DNA of 64,000 bases from Alentia gelatinosa (lineage: Eukaryota; Annelida; Polychaeta; Phyllodocida; Polynoidae): assembly GCA_950022655.1 (NCBI GenBank), contig OX465580.1, positions 124,479,016-124,543,015 of the forward strand, read 5' to 3'. Below, one piece after another: positions 46,005-57,127 of this stretch; positions within the stretch are counted from its first letter, which is position 1; each line of letters starts with the position of its first letter. The notes beneath the pieces were generated by a model. The model was given only the letters and a program-made list of their open reading frames with translations, had not been told where the DNA came from and ran no database searches. The translations under genes and the position numbers were made by a program.

Positions 46005-46610
46005 AGCAAAGACCATTTAACTGAGCAACTTACAATCTGCTCATCCTGGAACAAAGTGCTTCAACTCGTAGAAAGCAAAGTTTGTTACCTGAGTAACTTG
46101 CAGTGTGCTCACACTGACAAGTAAAATCTATCATTTATAAAAAGCACAAAACTGTTAATGATACGGCTCAGAAATTGCTGATGCAGTATCCATCCTCTCT
46201 ACCTCACATCATCTTAAATCTCTATCCCAATCCCCTGTTTGTCATATGGCCTCCCTCTAAGAAATACATGACATAAAAGAATAAACACCCACTTTCATTG
46301 CAATACAGATTAACCTTTGACAAGGTCTGGCGTAACCTTTGCCTTAAGAATGTTTTTAGAAAGCGGGAAGGATTTGAGGAGGGAAGAGAGACAGACGTTG
46401 GAGTTGTAGTTGGTTTAGTGAGAGTCCATTCGTTGTCCACTTACGGTCTACAGTTTGTACGCCAGACACTAGACTTAGTAAACGACCAGAGTGTTTTAAA
46501 CAAGCCACTCGTTAGAGGGCGGGTCGGAAGGAGCTGCTCCCCAGAGGTGCTCATAGTTTTAAGCGGTGGATGTGAACAGTTTATGGGGGCGACCACATTA
46601 AAGAAGAAAC

Positions 46611-46893
46611 CAACAAGTTTTGGTCAAAGTCGTCGTTCTTCACGAGTTTGATGCAGTGTGATATGAACGAGGCGACAGCTGAGTGAATATCAAATAGCAT
46701 TCAAACGAGTTGGAGAAAACTTCTTTGATCAAAACGAGTTGCTTTCTGTATTTATCTCACCCCTATAGACACTAAAAGAATGGACAACACACACGACATA
46801 GACCATGAAGAACGGACTGCAATACGTGCAGGGGCATGGAGAACGAGTTCCCAATGTTAAGCCTATGGACAATTATTCCAGGGGTGCGATAAA
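46611..46893 (+). mobile_element. Composite foldback element C-B
   Basis: It starts CAACAAGTTTTGGTCAAAG. The tip at 46660-46691 is ATAT, GA, AC, GA, GGC, GACA, GCT, GA, GT, GA, ATAT. The second arm GATCAAAACGAGTTG, linker CTTTCTGTA and B module TTTATCTCACCCC follow, ending with CAATGTTAAGCCTATGG and GGGGTGCGATAAA. The tail of a 117-codon frame (46298-46651) runs into it. Confidence 0.9.
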
Positions 46894-47121
46894 GGATGGT
46901 ACCTGACGAGGCCATAAGAAACGGGTCCCAGATGTAACGTGTAAAACATCTCCCCATCAATAAGCACCTTAAAGAGGAGAGATCAGTTCAGCAGTGTTCC
47001 CCTAGGTGGCCCCACTCTACCGTTGAGGCATCATAACGTTAGACGCAAGGTGACTGGCTGATAGAGGAGAATAACGTATGAATTCCTTACTTAAATGTTT
47101 GACTCTCACAAATAATTCTCA

Positions 47122-47170
47122 GCTTGCCTTTTTGAAAGGGAAAGGATCACTCCCTTTCAAAAAGGCAAGC
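47122..47170. repeat. Perfect 20-bp hairpin
   Basis: GCTTGCCTTTTTGAAAGGGA (47122-47141) and its exact reverse complement (47151-47170), separated by nine bases. There is no mismatch and no extension of pairing beyond the arms. Not related to any other foldback in the window. It could be a young insertion scar or an expressed short hairpin. No promoter is visible. Confidence 0.85.
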
Positions 47171-48207
47171 GTCAGTAGTTGAAAGCAAACTATTTATTAC
47201 ATTGTTGTGCAGAGAGTTTCATGGGTATCTGTAGTGTGTAACGTGTTCCGAAAATTTTCTCCTGCTACCACTGCCGCCCCACCTACCGGGCCTTACCTAA
47301 CTAACCTAGTACATGTGTATGTTGAATTTGGTAGAAAGATGATGTTTATCATTGGATTCTTGTGTAATAACAGAGTTTTATAGAGTATGTCAAGATAATT
47401 CGACGACTACCTTTGATGTTTATCTATCGTTATGCCTTATGGTCTTTGTATAAGACCAGTGGCCTAGTGGATGGATTCCAAATGCCGAATTGATCCTAAT
47501 TTTGTCAATATGATGTTGTTAATGACCTAGTAACATTGCAGACCATTTACACATCATACCTTCAGAATAGATTCTTGTACTGAAAGAATAGGGGCAGTGA
47601 TGACGGTCAGTTATACACGATCTAGGTTAATGTCAAGGGAAACGGAATCGAAAATGTATACGAATTTATGGCTGATTATCCAAAGACCACAGGTATGTAT
47701 TCCAGAGAACATTTATTAAGGAAAATCACTTTTAACTTCAGACTTTTATCTTGTTAGGCTTTTGTAGACGTTTAATGATTGACTGATTAAAGGAAGCGTA
47801 TTGTCACGCAAGGATCCTATTCTCCTTGTAACAGTACTCGTTTGAGCAGACGACATTTCTTGACCAACGCTAATTGCACGTAAATATTTCTCCACGATCG
47901 TCTGCCGTGTTTTTTTGCACCTGTGCTGTCAACGGATGCCATTCTGGTGTCGAGTCAAGGGCAGTGTCAACACCACTAGGTGTCGCCTCGGACGCTTGGT
48001 TTAAACGCGCGTTTGGAGAGGTGACGAAAAAGAGGCGACAGAGCAATTATCCGCACAACATGGACGAAATCGGAATCTAATGTTGGGACATTGTGTGGAG
48101 ACGTGGCCTGTTTACGCCGCATACCCAAGTCAGTGAGTTCACTGAACCAATCTCCATATCTCGTCTTGATGCGTTTTGCATGTTTAGGTGTTAGAGGAAT
48201 ATCATTA

Positions 48208-48674
48208 TTTATCTCACCCCTGGTATTTTTGACTCATAGCCTTAGCGTTGGGAAATCGTTCTCCATGCCCCTACAAGTATTATATAGACAATAATCGCTG
48301 GTTTTCTGGACAGGCGGCCGTAAACCACGCGGGGTTGATGCGTAGTAATACACGAGCGCTAGCGAGTGTATTACGATGTCAACCTAGAGTGGTTTACAGA
48401 GCCGCCTGTCTACAAAATCATCGTTTCATGCATTTATTATCCATCTTTTCGAATAAATGAAAGCTAGTAATTGCCATATTAAAGTATATAACAAAATGGA
48501 CTATTTCTTTGCTCTACAGGGGTGAGATGAATACAGAAAGCAACTCGTTTTGGTCGAAGTCACTATTGTCCAACTTCTTTGAACGCTATGTGATATTCAC
48601 TCAGCTGTCGCCTTGTTCATATCACTCCGCGTCAAACTTGTGGAGAACGATGACTTTGACCAAAACTCGTTGGT
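48208..48674 (-). mobile_element. Composite foldback element B-C, interrupted by family I
   Basis: The B module begins TTTATCTCACCCCTGG, with CATAGCCTTAGCGTTGGGA and CGTTCTCCATGCCCC, breaks at about 48284, and resumes as GGGGTGAGATGAATA (48520). The linker CAGAAAGCAACTCG and foldback C follow (TTTTGGTCGAAGTC ... ATGACTTTGACCAAAAC). The tip read on the minus strand has ATAT, GA, AC, AA, GGC, GACA, GCT, GA, GT, GA, ATAT. Confidence 0.88.
48284..48515. mobile_element. Family I foldback inserted in a B module
   Basis: Arms ACAGGCGGCCGTAAACCAC (48310) and GTGGTTTACAGAGCCGCCTGT (to 48409). The tip at 48345-48374 is a perfect 9-bp stem, GTAATACAC/GTGTATTAC, then GA opposite GA around GCGCTAGC. It replaces the middle of the B module, so family I transposed after this composite was in place. 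Confidence 0.75.
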
Positions 48675-48684
48675 TTCTTCTTTA

Positions 48685-48976
48685 ATACCTATGGCAGTAT
48701 GACCTACACATACTGCCCGCTGCTACCCATGACGTATTTATGGCTATGAGTCACACTGTGACGTCCGGGGTATGACATCACGTAAATAGCTACAAATTCG
48801 ACATTTTTAGGCATATAATGATACGAAAACGGGCTGACCGTCTTTGGACGTCAGAAATATTCGGCAAAATAATTGATCAGATACATCCCGATGCCGAAGG
48901 CAGAAGAATGTATCTGATTGATTATTTGACCGAGAATATTGAAGTACAAAGACGGTCAGCCCTTTTTGTGTAGTAC
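48685..48976 (-). mobile_element. Family K double-hairpin element
   Basis: Reverse-oriented copy. CAGTATGACCTACACATACTG and CTACCCATGACGTA lie at its left. The foldback is at its right, with arms CTGACCGTCTTTGGACGTC and GTACAAAGACGGTCAG. The tip at 48880-48915 has GATACATCC, GA opposite GA, TGCC/GGCA, and a GAA loop. It almost abuts the B-C composite. Confidence 0.88.
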
Positions 48977-49906
48977 AGGCAAATTGCAACGGAGACGAGG
49001 CTGAGCATTTTCTTCTTGTTGATGGAAAAATGAACTTACTGCTCATACCATACTACTCCAGATACCAACGATCCACCTTCATCGCCACTCACCCCCAAGC
49101 AATCCTCAAAACGCAAGTAGCCGAGCATGAAGTATCATTGACTAGGTTGTGTATATCGAACTTTTGACGTCTCGACCTATTGTCCGGAAGAACTGTATAG
49201 CATATTTATAAAAAAAGAGAAGGAACATTAAGGAAACACTGTCTCTGCAAGTGTAACTATACCGCGCTCCTCATAAATCTCACCCAACGACCTGTAGAAT
49301 AAATATTGTACATGTTTTCTGATCAGTCACCACCCATTGTATATATATACCCCAACTCTGACCGCTCGTTTGTTCATCACCACGTGAGTTACCATTCCAC
49401 TCACTACATACATACGCACCGTGCTGCTCGAGGTCCATGGGCCTGTTTCTTATTCCCGCAGCACCTTTAAACAGCTCAATGTTAACACGACACCCTCACA
49501 CCTCCTGTCACGACCTCCACCTCCAAGAGCTGTGTCAACGCGCCTCTGCGCGCCAGTCCATCGTGTAGGACATGTGAACGCGGTAATGGACAGTCTATAG
49601 GGTGAGATGGTGAATGTGATGGCGGCTAGTGGTGGTATTGCAGGCGGTGTAGGTAAACGGTTGGTAGGCTGAGTATGAGGTAATGGAGACGCGGGGTCAG
49701 AGGTCACCAGGGGCGGGCACACACGTCGGATACATCATTTGGTGTGGACGACTCGTAGTAGCCCAGTCGTCACAAGGTTGATGGGATGTCTACTCAGCTC
49801 TTAGGAAAGTTTGACTTGCGGGCAGTGGTCAGCAGGAAGGTGAATTGTTAAAGTATTTATTGAATGAGACATTAATTGTTGCTAGCACCTCATTGTCACC
49901 GTATTA

Positions 49907-50168
49907 CAGAGATGTCAGTTTTCCAATTTTCCATGGAAATCTACTTTTTCATATTCACTATATGTAATTTCATGTCCTTGTCTCAAACAAAAATAATACT
50001 TTTTTTGCCTTATCTACGCCAACAAAACAGTGATTTGAACATCCCCATAGACCCTTAGGTCTTATGCCATGGCTCATAAGGACATATCATCCCAGTTTCT
50101 CCGGTCTCTCTAAGGCAGAATAGTCTACTTGAAAACGTCTTTTTTCCTTGACTACAACTGACATCCTT
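49907..50168. mobile_element. Family M MITE
   Basis: CAGAGATGTCAGTTTTCC at the left and GACTACAACTGACATCCTTG at the right, with internal TTCCATGGAAATCTAC, AAACAAAAATAATA and CCGGTCTCTCTAAGGCAG. Confidence 0.8.
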
Positions 50169-50967
50169 GCGTATATCTCTGCGCCAGATTTGTTAAATAT
50201 GAGATGCTTTGAAATTGAGGAAGCCAATGCGATGTGATGAAATGCAGGATCACTTACCGTTTAGTTCTAAAGTGGCTCCTTATGCAAGGTATCCCTATAG
50301 GTGGGATGGGCTCATACATTTAATCAGAGAGAGAGAGACTATTCTGTTTAGAGTAAGATATTCCCTTACGATGCCCTCACATGTGACGTGTCTACTGTAT
50401 TCACATGTGGAAATCCCTTAATTCAGGGTTTTTATATTGTCCACACTATTTAAAAGCCTCAATAGAACGTGTGTATGCCAACCCCTATTGTTTAAGGAAC
50501 CCTATATACGGGATTACTCTATAAATGTGTGCATTATTACTTTCGTGATTTCAGGGTTTTCCCTGACAAGCTCCCCATAGATAATGCATGGATGAAAATC
50601 CCTGAAATCCCTGAAACCTTTGCACTGTTACTATACAAACCACTTTGAATGCAAAGCTAACAGCAGGAACCAGATTCATACTACAAGCTCCAACGCACAT
50701 ATTTGGTTTAACATCAATGTGACATGGAAGGTAGAGCTCTGCTTGGAGAGTACAGACTGTAGTACCAGTCCTACTCACCATGAGCCACAGTTTTCATCGT
50801 TTTTGAGTTCTCAGTAAGCTTATTCATTCTAGTTTGGTTGGTTTTTTTCTCGTTTATTTTGTTTTTCTTTTTTCTTTTTTTAGGTGGGAGGGGGGGGGGG
50901 GGGTCCAACAAATAACTTCAGGTACTTTCTTCAAGGGCTGCTGATATATGTGTCATGAAGATTATCC

Positions 50968-51368
50968 TTTATCCTACCCCTAATTAAAAATGTCCATAGG
51001 CATAACATAGGCAAATTTTATGCGGCATGCCATGACATAAAGTGCGATTTATGCCTCTAGGGGCATACAAAAATAGACCAATCAGCGACCAGATTGTCAG
51101 CTGCTCCGAAAAAAGTTCCGGTTGGACTGAAAATTTCTGGTTGGACTTTGGTTGGTCGTTCAATCGATATTCATATTTTAGTAATTCAAAAGGGTAGAGA
51201 CGGGGTAGGATAAATATGAAACCGAACTCGAGTTAGACTTGTCAGTGTCTATGCCACTCTGGTCAGGTCTGTTCCTCACTACGCTCAGCTAACGCTTCGC
51301 GTAGTAATACACAGCCTTCCCGTCGTGGCATAAACACTGACAAGTCTAACTCTCGTTCAGTTTCTACT
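50968..51368 (-). mobile_element. Composite foldback element D-F (full)
   Basis: The D module (50968-51214) runs from TTTATCCTACCCC with CCATAGGCATAACATAGG to GGGGTAGGATAAA. Foldback F (51220-51368) has arms GAACTCGAGTTAGACTTGTC and GACAAGTCTAACTCTCGTTC. The tip at 51274-51307, read on the minus strand, is a stem CTACGC/GCGTAG, GA opposite GA, AGC/GCT, and a GTTA loop. The D module is longer than in other copies, with extra sequence containing repeated GGTTGGACT. Confidence 0.9.
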
Positions 51369-53090
51369 AAATACTGCCATATCAAGCTGTTAATAAAGAC
51401 AGTAATTTTGTCGGGGACTTGGTGAAAAGTAATAAACGCATCGGGGGTTTTCCTTATGGAAGTAAACATTCTACTTATTCATCCAAACTGACATTTCCCG
51501 TGCCTCAATCCATCCTAAATCAATTCCAGGCAATTTCTACTGAAAGCTTTTTACTGCAGTCAATGAGCAACTCGAGAAAGTAGGTCAGTGATTAGAGTGC
51601 ATCCATCACATGCTGGAGGTGACCGCTGAGAGCCCTTCTATTGGACGATAGGTAAACTGGTCAGTAGTGGGCGTGGGAGGCGGTCAGGGTCCGTCAAGTG
51701 TTGTCTGCCGAAGTGTGCTCGACTAGAGTAACTCCCACTCTTTCGCATTGCCGGGGGAGCCGCTCCGAGTTGGTAGTCACCGGCTAGGTACCCCGATCTG
51801 GCTTCCCCTTATTGGGTGATTATATAAGAGCTATTTGAGCTTGGAGGCAGATTAATCCTCTCTGAGAAACCAATCAAAGCTGTGAGTGGTTGGACCTACC
51901 CAGTCCAGGTAACGATAAATCAGGGAGACGTATTGAGGGCGGTGCCTTTTCATTGAGCTGCTCAGAGGTGCTCAGCGAAAATGAAGAGTTGGCTTCTAAA
52001 TGGCGCCGTCATGACGTAAATTGCTCAGAATGGGGTTCAGCTTGGGTTGGTTACAAAAGACCTGGGCCGTAGATTGTGCCACAGAGACTGTAAAGTGGTA
52101 TCTTCTCTCATATATCAAGTCTCCCTACTGTACCTTATGGTGTGTGTCATTCATAATGCGTTGAATATTGTTCAATTTAGTTTAAGTCTGATGGTATGGA
52201 ATTTCAGGTATAATCTCGCATGGTATGGTTACAGCACTGGTCCTAGTAGACTATGAGTGCTTGTGTCAAAGCCAGCCACAATATTTACACACAGTATAAT
52301 GTACATTTTATACTTGTCGTGGGGTGAGATTAAAAACTAAATGGATATGGCGAACTCTTTCAATTGTACACATGAGTTCTGATAATGTCCTCATAGGAAA
52401 GAGGTCTAATTTATGAATTATATACTACCTGATATGTACCCTTAAAATCTCCAAATATCAAAAGGTTGTGCACTTAATTTCCATAGGCATATGCATATAT
52501 AGTATACTGTACCGAGGCAACGTCCAAGAACGACATGCACGTATGCGTAATGATTGTACATTGTCAGAATGATGTAGCTATAAATGCAATGTTGGTACAA
52601 TATTCAATATAGAAATCAACTCACATTAAAGAATCATAGTCCGCTTTAAATCTTTTCATAAAATGTAATCATGGAAAGCTACACAACAAATCTTACTGCA
52701 ATACGGCTGCACTGAGATTCAATATGCATTGAAATGGCTGGAATCATTAGGCCGGTACTTTGGACCGGCGAGAAAAAGGGACCTACTTCACGACATTTAT
52801 CTGCGAATCATTAGTTGATAATAAATAATTAATCAGGGATTTATCAGCACAATGTCACGACTGCTGTTTACCAGAGCCTGGTATTCATTTCCTTCTCCTG
52901 GTATTTGTATTGCGATGTAAACAAAACCAGATTGCTTGTAAATTGTTGAGATTAGCGTGGTCTGGATACGACGATAGAAAGAGGTGTGATCCTGGTAATG
53001 TAGACGATTGTAATATATGGCTTCCCTATGTGGCTTAAAGACAAATGCTGGTAGTTGGGTGATTTCTAAATTCTATTGAGATTTGCAAAT
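51369..53090. other. Gene-free stretch
   Basis: Unique sequence. 51660-51800 is somewhat GC-richer. No splice-supported ORF or known repeat family was seen. Confidence 0.45.
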
Positions 53091-53440
53091 AACTCAAGAT
53101 GATATGAGTTCTATAAATCAGCAAATAGAAAATTTAAAAAATGGCATGTCACCATGCTAAGTTCTATGGGAGGGCAATCTGAAAATGTAAGTGCTTAACT
53201 ATAGGTTTCTATGGGAAAATGCAATGTTTTTACTCTGTTGCTAAATGACACTGATGTTCTATTGCTATCTTCAAATAATTCTGGATTATGATAGTTGGGA
53301 ACATGTACAAATAAGAAATGCTAAAAAAATACTATGTCACCATGCTAATTTCTATGGGAAGGCCATCTGAAGAAGGTAAATGCTTATCTATTGGTGTCTA
53401 TGGGAAACTGCTACATTTTCATGGCCCCAGATGGCAGCAC
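53090..53440. repeat. ~190-bp direct duplication
   Basis: ATGTCACCATGCTAAGTTCT with ATGGGAGGGCAATCTGAA (about 53146) recurs at about 53336 as ATGTCACCATGCTAATTTCT with ATGGGAAGGCCATCTGAA. The words TTCTATGGGAAA/TCTATGGGAAA follow both. Period about 190 bases, moderately diverged. Confidence 0.7.
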
Positions 53441-53554
53441 CAGTGTTAAACCAGGGGGCGTTTCGATACCTACCCGCATTTGTCTTTAACCACTGACCGT
53501 TTCAATATTTCCAAAGACGTTACAGGGTCGTTGCACTGTGCAATGAGATTACCT

Positions 53555-53765
53555 GCAGGGACCAGTTAAATAATCTTGAATCGTACATGAAGACCCCTTT
53601 CTGTACATCGTACAAGGTTTATCATTTGTTGATATTGAAGTATGTTCACTAAGATAGTATTAGCCGTCCATAAGGTCGTCTATAAGTCTTGAATTAAGTT
53701 GACCCACATTGTCACTGGGTCTTATTGGCACACACAAAAAAAGAGTTTTCATGAACGAGCCGAAA
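53555..53765 (-). mobile_element. Family A MITE, diverged
   Basis: GCAGGGACCAGTTAAATAA and AATCGTACATGAAGACCCC at the left. Centre AGATAGTATTAGCCGTCCAT, AAGTTGACCCACATTG and ACTGGGTCTT. The right end is decayed (TTTTCATGAACGAGCC). Confidence 0.75.
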
Positions 53766-54148
53766 GTATCGATACTTTATAACAAAACGACCTCCATTAA
53801 TCATCAGATGACCTGTGCTTATAGTCCATGGATTAACAGATCTAGTGCTTTATATAATGCTAATCCGAGCATGAACTAATGTGACATATACTACTGTATG
53901 TGGTGTTGTATGAATGTTTGTGATTGTGTAAACCTTTGTACATAGGTCGGACTGATACACGGAAGAGCGCCCACTGCGAGGCGAGTGTTGTAAGGTCTAA
54001 TAAAAAGATAATAGATAATAAAATTTATGAAACAAAAAATGGGTAGATAATGAAATTTGTGAAAGGTATCCTGGAATACTGAAGACCACATGAAAAAAAA
54101 CCACTGACACCTCGATCGTCGTGGTCACTATCGCCTCAGGCTGGTCTT

Positions 54149-55000
54149 AATTTTTTTTTGTTTTTTTTTGTAAACTTTATTCATTCTGCCATAGGCAGTT
54201 CTTCCATGAAAGTTACAGTTGGAGACAAACAAGTGTCAAACAGTGAATACAATGTACATAGTAAAGGTGAGTATGAAAGTGATGAAAAAGTTAATCACAA
54301 TAGTCTAATGAGTTAGTCAGGGGCATGCTGGCAGATAAAGTTTCATGGTTCAGAAGCCATAGTGCTTAGTTCCTTTTCCACCAGTTTCTTGAAGGCAGAT
54401 TTGGTTGGTGCTTGTTGTGCTTCAGGGCTGAGTTTATTCCACAGTGTTTCGCCATGGTAGGTGGGGCTTTTTTAAAACCTGTGTTTTTAAAGACAAACGG
54501 CTTGAACTTTACATTTTTATCACTGCGGGTGTTATGTAGTAGTACGTCCAGGTTATTGTCATCCTTCGACTGCTTGTACATAAGGCAAAGTAGTTGCCGA
54601 TCTCGCCTCGTCTTTAATTTTTCGATTTTACAAGTTGTGTGTAGCTGATCTACTTTCATGTCCCTAGGTTGCCTCCTTAAAACAGTGCGCGTTCCCTATT
54701 TTGTAGGCGTTGGAGCTTAGTAATATCACTAACATTGGCGCCATCGAATAAAAAACATGCATATTCCATCACAGGTCTAATTGTGTTCAAGTAGACAAGC
54801 TTTGCCGCCCGATCAGTCAGCATATTTCTTAGCTTTGCAAACTTAAAAAGCCGAGAGTTAACACTTTTCCTTACCGATTTCATGTGGTCTTTAAGATTTA
54901 AAGCAGAATCTAGTTGAACACCAAGATACCTGTATGTATCACAATGAGGTAGTAATCGTAATCGTTTAGCCAATATCGATCTCAGTTTTAAAAACACCGT
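54149..55000 (-). pseudogene. LINE reverse-transcriptase 3' fragment with poly(A)
   Basis: The minus strand encodes the C-terminal part of a non-LTR retrotransposon ORF2. YRYLGVQLDSALNLKDHMKS is the motif after the RT palm. RLFKFAKLRNML, AKLVYLNTIRPVMEYA and ITKLQRLQNR follow, then, after a one-base frame change near 54685, RTVLRRQPRDMKVDQLH and RDRQLLCLMYK. It ends WWKRN near 54366. The 3' UTR holds AATAAA (54177-54182) and an A-rich tail at 54149-54170. It is 5'-truncated (no endonuclease, no catalytic YADD), frameshifted, and so dead. The layout fits jockey/CR1-like LINEs, but the clade is not settled. Confidence 0.88.
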
Positions 55001-56660
55001 ACAGATATGGTAAGCCTAACAAAGTCTCTTATTGCGTGTTTACTCGGATCAACAGTGTGCTCTCGATGCACCAATGAGATCACTTCTGGTGATCTCAAAC
55101 ATCCGCCATATGCCAGATGATAATCCAACTGACCAGCCTTTCTGGGAGTTCTGCTTCCTAGTTCGCATATCACTGATGGGACGGACCAATTTCCTAGTTG
55201 GCAGCTCCATATTTGAATTTCTTTATCCGCTTGTCCCGAGCCAGAGCCAGCTACCCACGCCTATCACCTGCCGGGAATATTCTCAGCAAATGCAAGCTGC
55301 CCCCATACTTCCGGTGTTTTCCCAAACTCCCATCCCACCTAAAGTCTTTCACACCCCAAGGTTTCCATGGTAACGAGTGACCGATTAACATTTTACTAGA
55401 TACTTTTTTTATAGGGTAACAGTACGAATTTCCTGTTGTCATTGTCTCGGAGGCGAAGTTGGACAGTCATGACCTCCACTGATATGGTCTTGATTGCGGA
55501 AAAGTTGTAAAAAAACACAGGAAATTGGACGTAGCCTGCAGTCTAACTTGTTGCACATTGTCACCTGGTTGATAGTTCCCTGTGTAGACAGCCGTGAGCC
55601 CAGGAAACCACCTGAGTTGAATATTGTGTAAGCGTGAATATGCCATTAGTACATGGAACCATTTACAATTTAGAGATGTCATAATCGCAATCATAGTAAT
55701 ATCTCCCACCGATGATTTAGCGTATCAGAAGCAATAATCATGTTAAATATGGAATTATAGCTCACAAAAACACCTTTTTGGATCGGCTATTACGAAAATT
55801 GCTGCTCTTCTCGCTTGGTATGTCCTCGGTTTAATTCATGTTTCACCTGAGTATTGCTTCTTTTTTTCTTTTTTTTAAGACATGTATTTACCCTAGCTAT
55901 TGCTCAGTCCCGAGGGACTGGTCTCAACGCAAACCAGCTTCAAAATCGATTACATTTCTTCCTTTTTTGTGGCGCTTTACGCAACATATATACAATGTGT
56001 ATCAAGCATACTTGTCATGATCTTTCTTTTAATACAGCTTACTTGATTAGAGGCATTTGATCAGAGAGCCCGGTTCGGACTGGTTAGCACCATGCTATAA
56101 CATGCTATCATCAGAAATTAACAGAAATTAACATTTAGTGGCTATGGTACACAGGCTAAAAGTGAATCCTGATACCCTGCAGTGGGAGATATTCCTAGAA
56201 AATCATATCTCACATACATGCCCATTTCTGTTGGCGTTTCTGGATGATCGCTGCCGTTTTGTGTCGGCTTTAAGAGTTGTATGCACCGCTACCTGATTGG
56301 TATATCCGAGAATAAGTAGGTGTTTTAGGTTTGTATGAATCGGAGCGAAACCAACGCTGCCGTTTTGATTGTAATTTTCAAACGGTCATTTGGATTAACA
56401 TATTTCCCCTATTTTTTTGTCTTTTTTATATTAAATATCACATTAAGTCAGTGGTAACAGAGACCGGCGCTAATTTAATTTTGGACTCTCAGACACCTCC
56501 ACGGATGACATTTTCGGCGAGAGCTCGTCAATCCCATTTACCTACGCCTGTCGTCCGTAGCACGAATTCCACGGTATACGATCCAGGGAGCCGTTGAAAA
56601 AACTACGAGTGACAAAAAAGTATCCCAGGATTGTAGGGCCATAGTGTTGTATAAAATTAT
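55001..56660. other. Gene-free stretch
   Basis: Unique sequence with only short frames. No repeat of the families described here and no conserved exon recognised. Confidence 0.45.
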
Positions 56661-56937
56661 ATACGGAAACTGGCTTACTGTCTTCGTACGTCAAAAATAC
56701 GCGGTGAAATTATTGATCGCATACATCCCGATGCCGTAGGCAGAGGGATGTATGTGATCAATTTTATTTTGATGTACGAAGACAGTCAGACTGTTTTCGT
56801 ATTATTATATACCTAAAAATGAGAAAATTTTACCTTGTCACGTGACCACATACCCCGTACGCCACAGTGTGACGTACGGGTATAAATACGTCATGGGTAG
56901 GAGCGGGTAGTATGCGTAGTTCATACACCACAGGTAT
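56661..56937 (+). mobile_element. Family K double-hairpin element
   Basis: Arms ACTGGCTTACTGTCTTCGTAC and GTACGAAGACAGTCAG. The tip at 56715-56759 has a stem CATACATCCC/GGGATGTATG, GA opposite GA, TGCC/GGCA, and a GTA loop, which differs from the GAA of the other two copies but keeps the GNA pattern. The second hairpin is CCCGTACGCCACAGTG/TGACGTACGGG. Ends ACGTCATGGGTAGGAGCGG. Confidence 0.9.
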
Positions 56938-56944
56938 TATCAAG

Positions 56945-57127
56945 AAATGTCACGAAATTTCATATGGTTGTTTATATGGCATGAGTTGTCTACGCGGAAT
57001 GATATCACGAAGCGGATGTTTTTAACCTCATATGTCACCCGTGGCATATAAATAATTTATGGCATAACCGTGGCATACAGTCACACCATGTTAAGCCTAT
57101 GGAGATTTATATGAGGGGTAGGATAAA
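56945..57127 (+). mobile_element. Composite foldback element E-D, internally deleted
   Basis: The first arm of E (GTCACGAAATTTCATAT ... GCGGAATGATATCACG) runs to the middle of the tip (AAGCGGA). The text then jumps to the D interior (TGTTTTTAACCTCATATGTC) and finishes CCATGTTAAGCCTATGG and GGGGTAGGATAAA. The deletion starts inside the hairpin tip. It lies eight bases from the family K copy. Confidence 0.88.

Noticed and set aside
46298..46651. 117-codon plus-strand ORF
   Set aside because: The C-terminal part lies in a C-B composite foldback and no family is recognised.
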